DNA from: JBAVEL01 sp049587715
GTDB taxonomy: Bacteria > Bacteroidota > Ignavibacteria > UBA10030 > UBA6906
Direction of reading: 5' to 3'
Assembly: GCA_049587715.1 (NCBI GenBank)
Contig: JBAVEL010000163.1
Coordinates: 1-42,368, forward strand
DNA: 42,368 nt
Every line of letters starts with the position of its first letter. Position 1 is the first letter of the stretch. The position numbers and the translations under genes are program-made. Shown in pieces: positions 32,675 through 41,212 of this stretch. The notes under the pieces are model-generated. The model saw only the letters and a program-made list of their open reading frames with translations. It was not told the origin of the DNA and made no database searches.

Positions 32675-34384
32675 GTGCTCCGCCTCCTTCCCGCCGCGCT
32701 GATCCTCCAGGCGATCCTCAGCCCCCCGGCGGAGGGACAGGGCACCGCTCTCCCCTCCCCTTCCGAAGAGGTGCGCGCCGTCTGGCTTGCCACGGCCCCC
32801 GGGCTGGACTGGCCCTCGAGTACCGACCGGGAGGCCCAGCAGGAATCCCTCCGCACCTTCGTGGCGGCCCTCCGCAGGGCGCACTTCAACACGATATTCT
32901 TCCAGGTGCGCTCCCGCGGCGATGCCTTCTACCGTTCTGTGTACGAGCCCTGGGCGGAGAGTCTGACCGGAACGCTCGGCGCCGATCCCGGCTGGGATCC
33001 CCTCGCCTTCCTGCTCCACGAAGCGCATGCCTCGGGGCTGGAGTTGCACGCCTGGTTCAACGTCTACAAGGTCCGGGGACCCTCCAACCGGATTCCCTCC
33101 ACCCTCCCGCCCCATCCCGCGCGGGCGCATCCTTCCTGGGTGGTGGAGGCGGAGGGGGAGGGATGGCTGGATCCCGGACTGCCCGAGGTCCGGCGGTACC
33201 TTCTGGGGGTTGCCCTCGACCTGGTGCGGAACTATGACCTGGACGGGATCCACTTCGACTACATCCGCTATCCCGGCAGGGACTTCCCCGACGAATCCAC
33301 CTACCGCCGCTACGGGCGCGGGCAGGACCGGGGGGCCTGGCGCCGCGGGAACATCAACGCCTTCGTGCGTGAGTTCTACGACAGCGCCGCCGCACTCCGC
33401 CCGCGGCTCAAGGTGGGTTCCGCCCCAATGGGCGTCTTCAGCAACGGAAACGGGAAGGGGGCCTGGGGTGCGTTTCACTCCTACTACCAGGATGCCAGGG
33501 GATGGCTCCGGAGCGGGAAGCACGACTACCTGGTCCCGCAGATCTACTGGGATATCGGCGCCACGAACGCCGACCCGGACTTCGCCCTTCTGGCCCGGGA
33601 GTGGGGGAGGGAGGCGGGGGGGCGCCACGTGTACGCGGGCATCGGGGCCTACAAACCCGCCGTCCTCGCGGAGATCCCCCGGCAGATAGACATCGCGCGG
33701 GAGGCCGGACTCCTGGGGCAGTCGTTCTTCCGCTACGAGCACATCCGGAACACGGCCGTGCTGGGGGGGAGGTACGCCGCTCCCGCAGCCATACCTCCCA
33801 TGCCCTGGAAAGACTCCATTCCTCCCCTTCCTCCTGCAGTCCTGGCAGCGGAGGAGATATCGGCGGGGATATTCCGGCTCTCCTGGCATGCCCCTCCCCC
33901 GGGTCGGGACGGGGAACCCCCCGCATCCTACACTCTCTTCCGCCGAAGCTCCCGCCAGGGAGACATCCCGATTCTTGTGGCGTGTCCCGAAGGGGAGGCC
34001 CTCTCCCTCACCGACACGCTTCCCCCCTCGGAAGCCCTCGGGTGGACCTGGTACCTCTCGGCAAGAGACCGCGCCGGCGCCGGGAGCGCCCCGGCGCTTG
34101 TCTCGGCGATTCCCGGGGCGGCCGGGGACCTCATCCGCACCATGGAGAGACAGCCCTCCCTTGCGCTGCTCGGGTCTGCCCGGGTGGCCTGCCGCATCCC
34201 CGCACGCGCATCTCTTTCCCTGGAGGTTCTCCGTCTGGGAGGTACATCAAGAGTCTTGATGGAGGGGGAATACGAGGCGGGAACCTATGTGCTTCCCCTC
34301 GATCCCGCACCCCGCGGGAGCGGGGAATACGCCGTGCGTCTCCGCGCCCTGGACGCGGTTCTGGTGCGCCCGCTCCCCTTCTGA
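32675..34384 (+). CDS. Secreted GH10-like (DUF187/YngK family) putative glycosidase
   Basis: The 569-residue protein starts at a GTG with a signal peptide (LRLLPAALILQAILSPPAEG). It shows the DUF187 pattern: EEVRAVWLATAPGLDWPS, LRRAHFNTIFFQVRSRGDAFY, HASGLELHAWFNVYKV, the probable catalytic region LDGIHFDYIRYPG and VPQIYWDIG. A C-terminal fibronectin-III-like domain (ILVACPEGEALSLTDTLP ... WTWYLSARDRAG) follows. Family members are cell-wall or polysaccharide-associated glycoside hydrolase-like proteins; the substrate is unknown. No ATG lies near the start. It follows the BNR genes on the same strand after a strong hairpin and stops eight bases before the convergent dctM stop. Confidence 0.87.
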   Translation: MLRLLPAALILQAILSPPAEGQGTALPSPSEEVRAVWLATAPGLDWPSSTDREAQQESLRTFVAALRRAHFNTIFFQVRSRGDAFYRSVYEPWAESLTGTLGADPGWDPLAFLLHEAHASGLELHAWFNVYKVRGPSNRIPSTLPPHPARAHPSWVVEAEGEGWLDPGLPEVRRYLLGVALDLVRNYDLDGIHFDYIRYPGRDFPDESTYRRYGRGQDRGAWRRGNINAFVREFYDSAAALRPRLKVGSAPMGVFSNGNGKGAWGAFHSYYQDARGWLRSGKHDYLVPQIYWDIGATNADPDFALLAREWGREAGGRHVYAGIGAYKPAVLAEIPRQIDIAREAGLLGQSFFRYEHIRNTAVLGGRYAAPAAIPPMPWKDSIPPLPPAVLAAEEISAGIFRLSWHAPPPGRDGEPPASYTLFRRSSRQGDIPILVACPEGEALSLTDTLPPSEALGWTWYLSARDRAGAGSAPALVSAIPGAAGDLIRTMERQPSLALLGSARVACRIPARASLSLEVLRLGGTSRVLMEGEYEAGTYVLPLDPAPRGSGEYAVRLRALDAVLVRPLPF

Positions 34385-34392
34385 GACCTCTC

Positions 34393-35673
34393 CTACCGGA
34401 TGTTCAGCAGCCTCACCGGCCAGAGGCTCAGGTCGGGCACGTAGGTGATGACCACGAGGGCGGCCAGGAGGATGCCGATGAACACCAGCGTGGCCCGCAC
34501 CACGGTGACCACGGGCTTGTGGAACCGGAGACTGGAGATGAACAGGTTCAGGCCCACGGGGGGGGTAAGGTACCCGATCTCCAGGTTGGTGAGGAAGATG
34601 ATTCCCAGGTGCACGGGGTCCACCCCGTAGGCCGCGGCTACGGGAAGGATGAGAGGCACCACCACGATGATGGCCGAGAAGATGTCCATCATCATCCCCA
34701 CCGCGATCAGAAAGAGGTTCAACACGATGAGGAACACCACGGGACTGCTGATGAGGCTCTGCGTGAGGGCAAAGAGCTTCATGGGCACCTCCTCGTCGAT
34801 CAGGTAGGAGGTGAGGCCGAAGGCGGCTCCCAGGATCATCATGATGGCGCCCACCAGCAGCATGCTCTCTTTCATGACGCGGGGGATGTCCCGGAAGAGG
34901 TGCAGGTCCCGGTAGATGAAAACCTCCACCACCGTCACGTAGAAGGCGGTCACCGCCGCGGCCTCCGTGGCCGTGAAGAATCCCGAGTAGATGCCCCCGA
35001 TGATGAGCACGGGAAGCGGCAGCTCCCATCCGGCCGCCCGCACGGCGGCCAGGGCGTTCCGGGCGGAGAAGGGAGTCCGGGGGAGCCGGAGACTGCGCCC
35101 GATCCTCAGGCTGTACGCCGAGAGCAGACCCACCAGCAGGAGTCCCGGCAGCAGGCCCGCCGCGAACAGCCGGTCCACGCTCACCTTGGAGATGAGGGCG
35201 AAGAGAATGAGGGGAAGACTCGGAGGAAACAGGAGCCCCAGGCTCCCCGAGGTGGTGATGAGCCCCAGGGAGAAGCGTTCGGAGTAGTTCTCCTTGAGGA
35301 GGATGGGATAGAGCAGTCCTCCCAGGGCCACGATGGTGACCCCCGAGGCGCCCGTGAAGGCGGTGAACACCGCGCAGGTGACGAGGGCCACGATGGCCAG
35401 CCCCCCCGGGATCCCCCCGAAGAAGGCCCGCGCCAGGTTCACGAGCCGCACGGGTGTCTTGCTCTCGGCCAGCACGTATCCCGAGAAGGTGAACAGGGGA
35501 ATCGCCACGAGCGTGGGGTTGCTGGCAATGCGGTAAAGCTCCACGATCACCGCCGAGGAGTCGATGCCCGCGCCGGCAAAGGCCAGCACCGCAATCAGGC
35601 CGATCACGGAAAAAAGAGGCGCCCCCAACAGGGCAAGGAGGGCGAGCGCCAGTCCCGCAAGGAGAAGCACCAC
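34393..35673 (-). CDS. dctM: TRAP transporter large membrane subunit (DctM)
   Basis: The 426-residue polytopic membrane protein with about twelve hydrophobic segments is the ion-coupled transport subunit of a tripartite ATP-independent periplasmic (TRAP) transporter. Visible DctM features are LVAIPLFTFSGYVLAES, FTAFTGASGVTIVALG, TTSGSLGLLFPPSLPLILFA and the C-terminal YLTPPVGLNLFISS. It is the last gene of the operon and follows dctQ by three bases. The substrate cannot be inferred; relatives move C4-dicarboxylates, sialic acid, keto acids and others. Confidence 0.95.
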   Translation of the reverse strand: MVLLLAGLALALLALLGAPLFSVIGLIAVLAFAGAGIDSSAVIVELYRIASNPTLVAIPLFTFSGYVLAESKTPVRLVNLARAFFGGIPGGLAIVALVTCAVFTAFTGASGVTIVALGGLLYPILLKENYSERFSLGLITTSGSLGLLFPPSLPLILFALISKVSVDRLFAAGLLPGLLLVGLLSAYSLRIGRSLRLPRTPFSARNALAAVRAAGWELPLPVLIIGGIYSGFFTATEAAAVTAFYVTVVEVFIYRDLHLFRDIPRVMKESMLLVGAIMMILGAAFGLTSYLIDEEVPMKLFALTQSLISSPVVFLIVLNLFLIAVGMMMDIFSAIIVVVPLILPVAAAYGVDPVHLGIIFLTNLEIGYLTPPVGLNLFISSLRFHKPVVTVVRATLVFIGILLAALVVITYVPDLSLWPVRLLNIR

Positions 35674-35676
35674 CCT

Positions 35677-36174
35677 CTACGCCTCCCTCCTCCCGGATGC
35701 CGCCTGCACGCCGTGCTCGATGGCGCGCACCAGAAAATGCACTCCCACCAGGCCGTACCCGACGGGAATGATGAGGAGGGCGACCCAGGTGGGGATGGAG
35801 AGCGCAATCTCGCTGCCCGAGGACTTCTCGTCCGCAATGAACCGGAGCGCGGCATCCAGCAGAATCCAGCAGACGGTGACGGCGAACAGACCTGTGAGCG
35901 AGCGGGCCGCCTCCCGGATCCGTGCGGGGAGGAAGTGGGTGAGGGCGTCAATCCCGATGTGGCGCTCCTGGCCGGCGGCCAGTGCGGCCCCCATGAAGCC
36001 CGACCAGAGCACAAGGTGCCGGACGATGGTGTCGGCCCAGATCCACCCCGTGCCGAAGGCGTTCCGGAGCACCACCTGCGAGAAAGCCAGCAGCACCAGG
36101 GCCCCCAGCAGCAATACCAGGAGAGCCGTCTCGGCCCGGAGAAGACCCCGGTCCAGAATCCGGAGCGCCTTCAT
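35677..36174 (-). CDS. dctQ: TRAP transporter small membrane subunit (DctQ)
   Basis: A 165-residue protein with four transmembrane segments and the DctQ-family pattern (LAFSQVVLRNAF followed by WADTIVRHLVLWSGFMGAALAAGQERHIGID). DctQ pairs with DctM to form the membrane domain of the TRAP transporter. The start codon overlaps the dctP stop by four bases, and dctM begins three bases beyond its stop, so subunit stoichiometry is probably controlled by coupling. Confidence 0.93.
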   Translation of the reverse strand: MKALRILDRGLLRAETALLVLLLGALVLLAFSQVVLRNAFGTGWIWADTIVRHLVLWSGFMGAALAAGQERHIGIDALTHFLPARIREAARSLTGLFAVTVCWILLDAALRFIADEKSSGSEIALSIPTWVALLIIPVGYGLVGVHFLVRAIEHGVQAASGRREA

Positions 36175-37181
36175 CTGTCGGGGGTGCGGCGGGCGCGGAA
36201 CTCGGCCACGGTCTGCTCCACCCGGTCCAGGAACGCCTTGTCATAGAGCCGGCCCACCAGCTCCCTCCGGGCCCGCTTTCCCGCCTCGGCATACTCTTGC
36301 CGGGTCCGGGCGGAGGAGGCGTGGATCACCTCCACCCCGTTCTTCTTGAGGGTCTGGATTGCGCGGGCGTTCTCTTCCCGGCTCTTCCGGGTGAGGAGGG
36401 TCAGGTACTTCTTCCCGTTCCGGACGAGGATGTCCTGGAGATCCGGGGGGAGGGAGTCGAACATCTTCCGGGAGAGCACCACGGCCCCCGATGCGTCGGC
36501 CAGGGGGATGTCCATCATGTACTTCACCCGGGTATGCCACTGCATGGCGATGGCCGCCAGGGGAGACGCATAGGCCGCATTCACGAGTCCCGTCTGGAGC
36601 GAGGTAAGCACGTCCGTCACGGCCAGGGGGATGGGGCTTACTCCGAAGGCGCGGAAGGTGGCCTCGGCGATGGGATCCCCCTCCCACATCCACATCTTCA
36701 CCCCGTCCATGTCCGCGGGGGTGCGGACCGGGCTGTTGGCAAAAACATGCACGAAACCCACCTCCGCCCATCCCAGCAGCACGTAGTTGTTCTCGGCCAG
36801 GGCCGCGCGGAACTCCCCGTCGAAACGCTCATAGAGGTGGTCCACCTCTTCGTAGTTCTCGAACAGGAAGGGGGCATCCAGGATCCGCAGCCGGGGGGCG
36901 ATCTCCCCCAGACCGAAGCCCGTGAGGCCCGCGCTGTGGAGCTGCCCCAGACGGATCTTGCGGAGCACGTCCCTGTCCTCTCCCTGCACGCCGCCGGGAT
37001 AGATCTTGAACCCCAGCCGCCCCCCGCTTTCCTTCCGGATGGCGGCGTCGTACTCCCGCATCACGTTCAGCCAGGTGCTCCCCTCGGGGGCGATGGAGGC
37101 GAACTTGATGGTGTGCTGCTGTGCCGCCGCCGCGCCGCACACGGCCGCAAGGAGACACCATGTGCTCAGGGTACGGAACAT
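36171..37181 (-). CDS. dctP: TRAP transporter periplasmic solute-binding protein (DctP family)
   Basis: The 336-residue extracytoplasmic solute-binding protein has a signal peptide (MFRTLSTWCLLAAVCGAAAAQ). The mature part starts TIKFASIAPEGSTW and carries typical DctP blocks: GGRLGFKIYPGGVQG, APFLFENYEEVDHLYE, DGVKMWMWEGDPIAEATFRAFG and SLQTGLVNAAYASPL. The usual R-x-W or similar carboxylate-binding motif is not clear, so the ligand may not be a simple dicarboxylate. The start at 37181 is chosen because GGGGAGGAA lies about 10 bases upstream; an in-frame TTG at 37202 is unlikely. Upstream lies the TatT lipoprotein gene, which suggests that substrate handling is shared between P and T components. 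Confidence 0.93.
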   Translation of the reverse strand: MFRTLSTWCLLAAVCGAAAAQQHTIKFASIAPEGSTWLNVMREYDAAIRKESGGRLGFKIYPGGVQGEDRDVLRKIRLGQLHSAGLTGFGLGEIAPRLRILDAPFLFENYEEVDHLYERFDGEFRAALAENNYVLLGWAEVGFVHVFANSPVRTPADMDGVKMWMWEGDPIAEATFRAFGVSPIPLAVTDVLTSLQTGLVNAAYASPLAAIAMQWHTRVKYMMDIPLADASGAVVLSRKMFDSLPPDLQDILVRNGKKYLTLLTRKSREENARAIQTLKKNGVEVIHASSARTRQEYAEAGKRARRELVGRLYDKAFLDRVEQTVAEFRARRTPDR

Positions 37182-37209
37182 CACGGGTGGGTTCCTCCCC
37201 AAAGGGTTC

Positions 37210-38067
37210 TCAGAAGAGCTCGGCCTTCCGGCCGAGAAGCAGCTCCGCCTTCTTCCTGGCGATGGCGTTGGCGAGGCGGATCCCCCGGGGAGCTTCGGCG
37301 GGGGCTTCCCGCACCCGCCCGAGCAACTCTTCGAAGAGGGCCTCGTTCAGGGTCTGCACGGCGTAGGAGCGGGCATAGTACACGTAGGTCATGAGGAACA
37401 TGCCCCCGGCCATCCGGAGGGCGGTCTCAAAGTGCTCCCGGGAGCGCTCCGGGTTCCCCCCCAGGATCCTGGGCCTGCTTCCCGCCAGCGTCCCCAAAAA
37501 GACGTGCGCTCCTCCGTGGTAGAAGGACGAGTCCTCCCTGGCCACGAACCGCATGAGGGCCTCCGCCTTCGGAATATCGGCCACCGCATCCGGATCCGAG
37601 AGGGAGAGCATGATGAGTCCTCCCCATCCGAAGCCCGACCAGAAGGCGGCGGGGACCATCTCCTTCTCCGCCCGCACGAGGTGCGCCTCCAGCTCCGGGA
37701 GATTTCCGTCCAGAGCCGCCGCCCATGAGGGATCCTGCCGGAGGGCGCGCAAACCGTAATCCCTCCCCCTCCCATAGAGCAGCCGGGCCCGCTCCGGCTC
37801 CTCGTCCTCCACAAACCCCAGGGCGTAGCTGCAGTATCCCTCGCTCAGAAGAAGGAGCAGCCGGGTATTCTCGGGCTCGTTCTTGAGCATCACTTCCAGG
37901 AGCTTCAGGTTGGCGGGGAGCGCCGCGGCTGCCAGCGCAAGGTCCTCCTCCTCCGTAACGGCCTCGAACCCGTCGTCCACGATCCCCCCCACGGCGTTGA
38001 CCGCAATGGACTGCACGCACCCGGGAAAGAGAAAAGCTCCCAGCAGCACCGCCGTCAGCATCTTCAT
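37210..38067 (-). CDS. TRAP transporter-associated TatT-type TPR lipoprotein (TPAT T component)
   Basis: The 285-residue protein has a lipoprotein signal (MKMLTAVLLGAFLFPGC, lipid-modified Cys17). The mature part is all helical, with TPR-like helical pairs (such as LLLLSEGYCSYALGFVEDEEPERARLLYGRGRDYGLRAL; the FWSGFGWGGLIMLS segment; FETALRMAGGMFLMTYVYYARSYA). This matches TatT proteins such as Tp0956 of Treponema pallidum, which form trimers that dock the periplasmic binding protein of TPR-protein-associated TRAP transporters (TPATs) and may bind hydrophobic ligands. Its position directly upstream of dctP supports this. It starts 15 bases after the receiver-domain gene stop. Confidence 0.85.
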   Translation of the reverse strand: MKMLTAVLLGAFLFPGCVQSIAVNAVGGIVDDGFEAVTEEEDLALAAAALPANLKLLEVMLKNEPENTRLLLLLSEGYCSYALGFVEDEEPERARLLYGRGRDYGLRALRQDPSWAAALDGNLPELEAHLVRAEKEMVPAAFWSGFGWGGLIMLSLSDPDAVADIPKAEALMRFVAREDSSFYHGGAHVFLGTLAGSRPRILGGNPERSREHFETALRMAGGMFLMTYVYYARSYAVQTLNEALFEELLGRVREAPAEAPRGIRLANAIARKKAELLLGRKAELF

Positions 38068-38082
38068 GGTCGGGGCTCCGCC

Positions 38083-38469
38083 TTATCCGATCAGCTTCAG
38101 GGACCGCTCGATGGACATGAGCAGCTCGTCCGGGTTGAACGGCTTCCCCACAAAGTCGTCCGCCCCGAGGATTTTTGACTCCATGGCGTTCGCCAGCTCC
38201 GCGAAGGCCGTGAGCATGATGACCCGGGTGCGTGGGTGCTTCTCCCGCACGAACTTCAGCACCTCAAAGCCCCCGATAAGGGGCATCTTGATGTCCAGGA
38301 GGATCAGGTCGAAAGCCCTCCGTTCCAGAACCCCGATGGCGTCGTCGCCGTCCGCCGCGGTGTGCACGGCGTACCCCTCCGCGGCCAGGAGATCGCTCAG
38401 GAGCGAGCGCACCTCCGCCTCGTCGTCCACAACGAGGATGTCGTATGTCCGCGCGCTCGCTTCCGTCAT
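38083..38469 (-). CDS. Single-domain CheY-like response regulator
   Basis: The 128-residue receiver domain has no output domain. Visible residues are the acidic pair in ILVVDDEAEV, the phospho-acceptor D59 in LILLDIKMP, the threonine in VIMLTAFAE and the lysine in DFVGKPFNPDEL. The start is ATG 38469 because AAGGAG lies six bases upstream; an ATG two codons earlier is too close to the ribosome site. The gene heads the TatT-dctPQM operon with its own promoter, which is unusual: the receiver may govern transport, or the operon may be a signalling-transport module. The partner kinase is not obvious, but an OmpR-type system is divergently encoded. Confidence 0.92.
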   Translation of the reverse strand: MTEASARTYDILVVDDEAEVRSLLSDLLAAEGYAVHTAADGDDAIGVLERRAFDLILLDIKMPLIGGFEVLKFVREKHPRTRVIMLTAFAELANAMESKILGADDFVGKPFNPDELLMSIERSLKLIG

Positions 38470-38494
38470 GCTCATCTCCTTTACAGGCAGCCAT

Positions 38495-38523
38495 AGAATA
38501 CCAAACTCAGGCCTCAATATCAA
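38495..38523 (-). promoter_or_regulatory. Predicted promoter of the receiver-TatT-TRAP operon
   Basis: Reading leftwards, TTGATA (38523-38518), 17 bases and TATTCT (38500-38495) precede the receiver ATG by about 25 bases and face away from the OmpR-family gene. Confidence 0.55.
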
Positions 38524-38533
38524 TGCGCCTTCT

Positions 38534-38562
38534 TTGCAACTCAGGATCAAAAGCGGTATCAT
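38534..38562 (+). promoter_or_regulatory. Predicted promoter of the OmpR-family two-component genes
   Basis: TTGCAA (38534-38539), 17 bases and TATCAT (38557-38562) place a start near 38569, about ten bases before the ATG. The two divergent -35 boxes are only ten bases apart, so one regulator bound here could control both units. Confidence 0.55.
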
Positions 38563-38579
38563 GCGCCCAGGAGCAGCCC

Positions 38580-39254
38580 ATGCCGCGCATTCTCGTGGTG
38601 GAAGACGAGAAGAAGGTGGCCCGGTTTGTCCGTCGCGCCCTGGAGGAGGAGGAGTACGAGGTGGATGTGGCGCACGACGGGGAGCAGGGACTGGCCATGG
38701 CCACCGCCGGGTCGTACGACCTCATCATTCTGGATGTGATGCTCCCCCGCATGGACGGGATGGAGGTGATGCGCGCCCTGAGGGGCCGGCACACCGCCAT
38801 CCCCACCCTCATGCTCACCGCCAAGACCGCCACGGAAGACAAGGTGGCGGGGCTGGACAGCGGGGCCGACGACTACCTGACCAAGCCCTTTGCCGTGGTG
38901 GAGCTGCTGGCCCGGGTGCGGTCCCTGCTCCGCCGGGGAGGGCGGGACCGGGGCACCATCCTCTCGGTGGCCGACCTGGAGCTGGACACCGTGAAGCATG
39001 TCGCCCGGAGGGGCGGCAGGATCATCGAGCTGACGGCCAAGGAATACGCCCTCCTGGAGTTCCTCCTCCGGAACAAGGGCAGGGTGGTCAACCGGAGCAG
39101 CATTGCCGAGCGGATCTGGAACTACACCTTCGACCCCGGCACCAACATCATCGACGTGTACGTCAACCACCTCCGCAACAAGATCGACGGCGGCACGGAT
39201 CGAAAGCTGATTCATACCGTGCGCGGGGTGGGCTACGGAATAAGGGAGGAGTGA
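38580..39254 (+). CDS. OmpR/PhoB-family response regulator
   Basis: A 224-residue DNA-binding regulator: a receiver domain with RILVVEDE, phospho-acceptor D52 in LIILDVMLPRMDG and the lysine in DYLTKPF, followed by a winged-helix output domain (ELTAKEYALLEFLLRNKGRVV, IIDVYVNHLRNKID, IHTVRGVGYGIRE). An AGGAG site precedes the ATG. The domain order and the kinase gene three bases downstream resemble CusRS/heavy-metal-type systems. The signal is unknown. Target sites could lie in the divergent region 38470-38579. Confidence 0.96.
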   Translation: MPRILVVEDEKKVARFVRRALEEEEYEVDVAHDGEQGLAMATAGSYDLIILDVMLPRMDGMEVMRALRGRHTAIPTLMLTAKTATEDKVAGLDSGADDYLTKPFAVVELLARVRSLLRRGGRDRGTILSVADLELDTVKHVARRGGRIIELTAKEYALLEFLLRNKGRVVNRSSIAERIWNYTFDPGTNIIDVYVNHLRNKIDGGTDRKLIHTVRGVGYGIREE

Positions 39255-39257
39255 CCT

Positions 39258-40733
39258 GTGGCATCCCCCCTGCAATCCGTCCGGGTCCGCCTCACCCTGT
39301 GGTACACCCTGCTGGTGGTGGCCACCCTTGTTGCCTTCGCCGTGGTCTCCTACACCTACACCGGCGAAGCCCTCACCACCAACCTGGACATCTCGCTCGG
39401 AAACGAGGTGCGCTGGGTGCGCGACTTCATCCAGCCCAAGGCCGGGAAGGTCAGACCCGGCCGCCGCTCCATCGACGCCATCCTGAGGGGGAGGCCCCTG
39501 CTGCCGCCTGTGGCGGCCGACTCCCTGGGCGCGGACACCACCGCCCGGGAAGCCGACGAGATCTGGAACCGCATCTTCGAGCACACGCTCCTGAGCCCCA
39601 AGTTGACCTACATCCAGGTGGCCGACCGGAAGGGTGCGATCATCTACCGCTCCTTCAGTCTCGGGCAGGATTCCCTGGCCATGCCCGACACGATACCCCT
39701 CCAGACCACCCTCCTGGCCACGGTGTACCTCCGGGGAGAGGCCGTGCGGACCGCCGTCACGCGCGACAGGAACTTCCGGATTCTGGTGGGATACCCCCTC
39801 GAAGAGCTGCGGGCCGCCCTGGAGAACCTCTATTCCATCTTCCTGATTCTGATTCCCGTGGCCCTGGTTGTCTCGCTCATCGGCGGGCTCTATCTGGCCG
39901 ACAAGTCCCTGCGGCCGGTGGCCATGGTCACGCGGCGGGCCCGCCGCATCACGGCCGAGAACCTGGACCAGACACTGCCGGTGCTCAACCCGAACGATGA
40001 GATGGGCCGGCTCACGGCCACCATCAACGACATGATCAAGCGGCTGCACGACTCGTTTGCCGAGATCCGGCAGTTCTCCGCCGATGCCTCCCACGAGCTC
40101 CGCACCCCTCTGACGATCATGCGGGGGGAGATCGAGGTGGCCCTCCACTCTTCCAAGACCCCCGAGGAATACCGCCTGGTCCTGGCCAGCACCCTGGAGG
40201 AGATCCTCCGGCTCACCTCCATCATCGACAACCTGCTGCTTCTGGCCCGCGCCGACCGGGGCATCTACGAAATGCAGCTCCAGGAAGTGGACCTGACGGA
40301 GCTGGCCCGGGAGCTCCTGGAAGACGGCGCCGTCCTGGCGGAGTCCAAGCGCATCACCGTCTCCCTCGCCGCCGGGGACCCTGTGCGAATCGTGGGGGAC
40401 AGGGAGCGCCTGCGGCAGCTCTTCCTGAACCTGATTGACAATGCCGTGAAGTACACACCCGAAGGGGGAACGGTCTCCCTGGGGGTGGAGCGGCGGGACG
40501 GCACGGCTGTGTTCCATGTTTCGGATTCGGGCATCGGCATCCCCGAGGAGGAGAGGGAGAAGATCTTCGGGAGGTTCTACCGGGTGGACAAGGCCCGCTC
40601 GCGGGAAATGGGAGGCACCGGCCTGGGGCTCTCCATCGCCCGCTGGATCGCCGAACTCCACCGCGGAACCATCCGGGTGGAGAGCCGCCTCCACGAGGGC
40701 TCCCGCTTCACCGTGGAGCTGCCCCTGCAATGA
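39258..40733 (+). CDS. Membrane sensor histidine kinase (CusS-like architecture)
   Basis: A 491-residue kinase beginning at GTG 39258 after GGGAGGAG. Order of parts: first transmembrane helix at about 13-31; a periplasmic sensor domain to about 190; second helix at about 195-215; HAMP (LRPVAMVTRRARRITAENLDQTLPV); HisKA with phospho-acceptor H279 in FSADASHELRTPLT; then the ATPase domain with N box NLIDNAVKYTPEGG, G1 box VSDSGIGIP and G2 box GGTGLGLSIARWI. It pairs with the adjacent OmpR-type regulator. The sensor domain has no recognised motif, so the stimulus is unknown. Confidence 0.96.
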   Translation: MASPLQSVRVRLTLWYTLLVVATLVAFAVVSYTYTGEALTTNLDISLGNEVRWVRDFIQPKAGKVRPGRRSIDAILRGRPLLPPVAADSLGADTTAREADEIWNRIFEHTLLSPKLTYIQVADRKGAIIYRSFSLGQDSLAMPDTIPLQTTLLATVYLRGEAVRTAVTRDRNFRILVGYPLEELRAALENLYSIFLILIPVALVVSLIGGLYLADKSLRPVAMVTRRARRITAENLDQTLPVLNPNDEMGRLTATINDMIKRLHDSFAEIRQFSADASHELRTPLTIMRGEIEVALHSSKTPEEYRLVLASTLEEILRLTSIIDNLLLLARADRGIYEMQLQEVDLTELARELLEDGAVLAESKRITVSLAAGDPVRIVGDRERLRQLFLNLIDNAVKYTPEGGTVSLGVERRDGTAVFHVSDSGIGIPEEEREKIFGRFYRVDKARSREMGGTGLGLSIARWIAELHRGTIRVESRLHEGSRFTVELPLQ

Positions 40734-41212
40734 TCATGCCCCCCACCGCCTGTCTTCTTCTGCTCCCCCTGCTTTCTCCCTCCGCGGGCCCCGATTCCGT
40801 GGCCTCCCGGTCTCCCCTGGAAGCCCTCGCCTGGCTTGCCGGATGCTGGAAGGGAGGCGGAGAGACGGTCACCGAAGAGCAGTGGATGGCGCCTTCCGGC
40901 GGGGTGATGCTCGGGATGTCCCGCACTCTGCGGGAGGGGAGAGCCGTGGCCTGGGAGCATCTCCGGCTGGAGGAAGCGGAGAACGGAACCCTCCGCTACG
41001 CGGCCCTTCCCTCAGGACAGGAGGAGACCGCCTTCACACTCACGGAGGCGGGCCCCGGAAAGGCCGTCTTCGAGAACCCGGCCCACGATTTCCCGCAGCG
41101 GATCATCTACACCCTCGTCTCCCCCGACTCGCTGATAGCCCGCATCGAGGGCGCCACAGGCGGCCGCACCCGCTCGGTCGTGTTCCCGTTCAGGAGGGTG
41201 GGGTGCCCGTGA
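40730..41212 (+). CDS. DUF6265-like secreted small protein
   Basis: A 160-residue protein with an N-terminal hydrophobic leader (TACLLLLPLLSPSAG) likely to direct export. The core LEALAWLAGCWKGGGETVTEEQWMAPSGGVMLGMSRTL ... FENPAHDFPQRIIYTL fits the DUF6265 family, a lipocalin-like fold of unknown role found in Bacteroidota and Proteobacteria. ATG 40730 overlaps the kinase stop (ATGA); a second ATG at 40736 is possible. It is the last gene of the plus-strand unit and is followed by AT-richer sequence. Confidence 0.75.
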   Translation: MIMPPTACLLLLPLLSPSAGPDSVASRSPLEALAWLAGCWKGGGETVTEEQWMAPSGGVMLGMSRTLREGRAVAWEHLRLEEAENGTLRYAALPSGQEETAFTLTEAGPGKAVFENPAHDFPQRIIYTLVSPDSLIARIEGATGGRTRSVVFPFRRVGCP

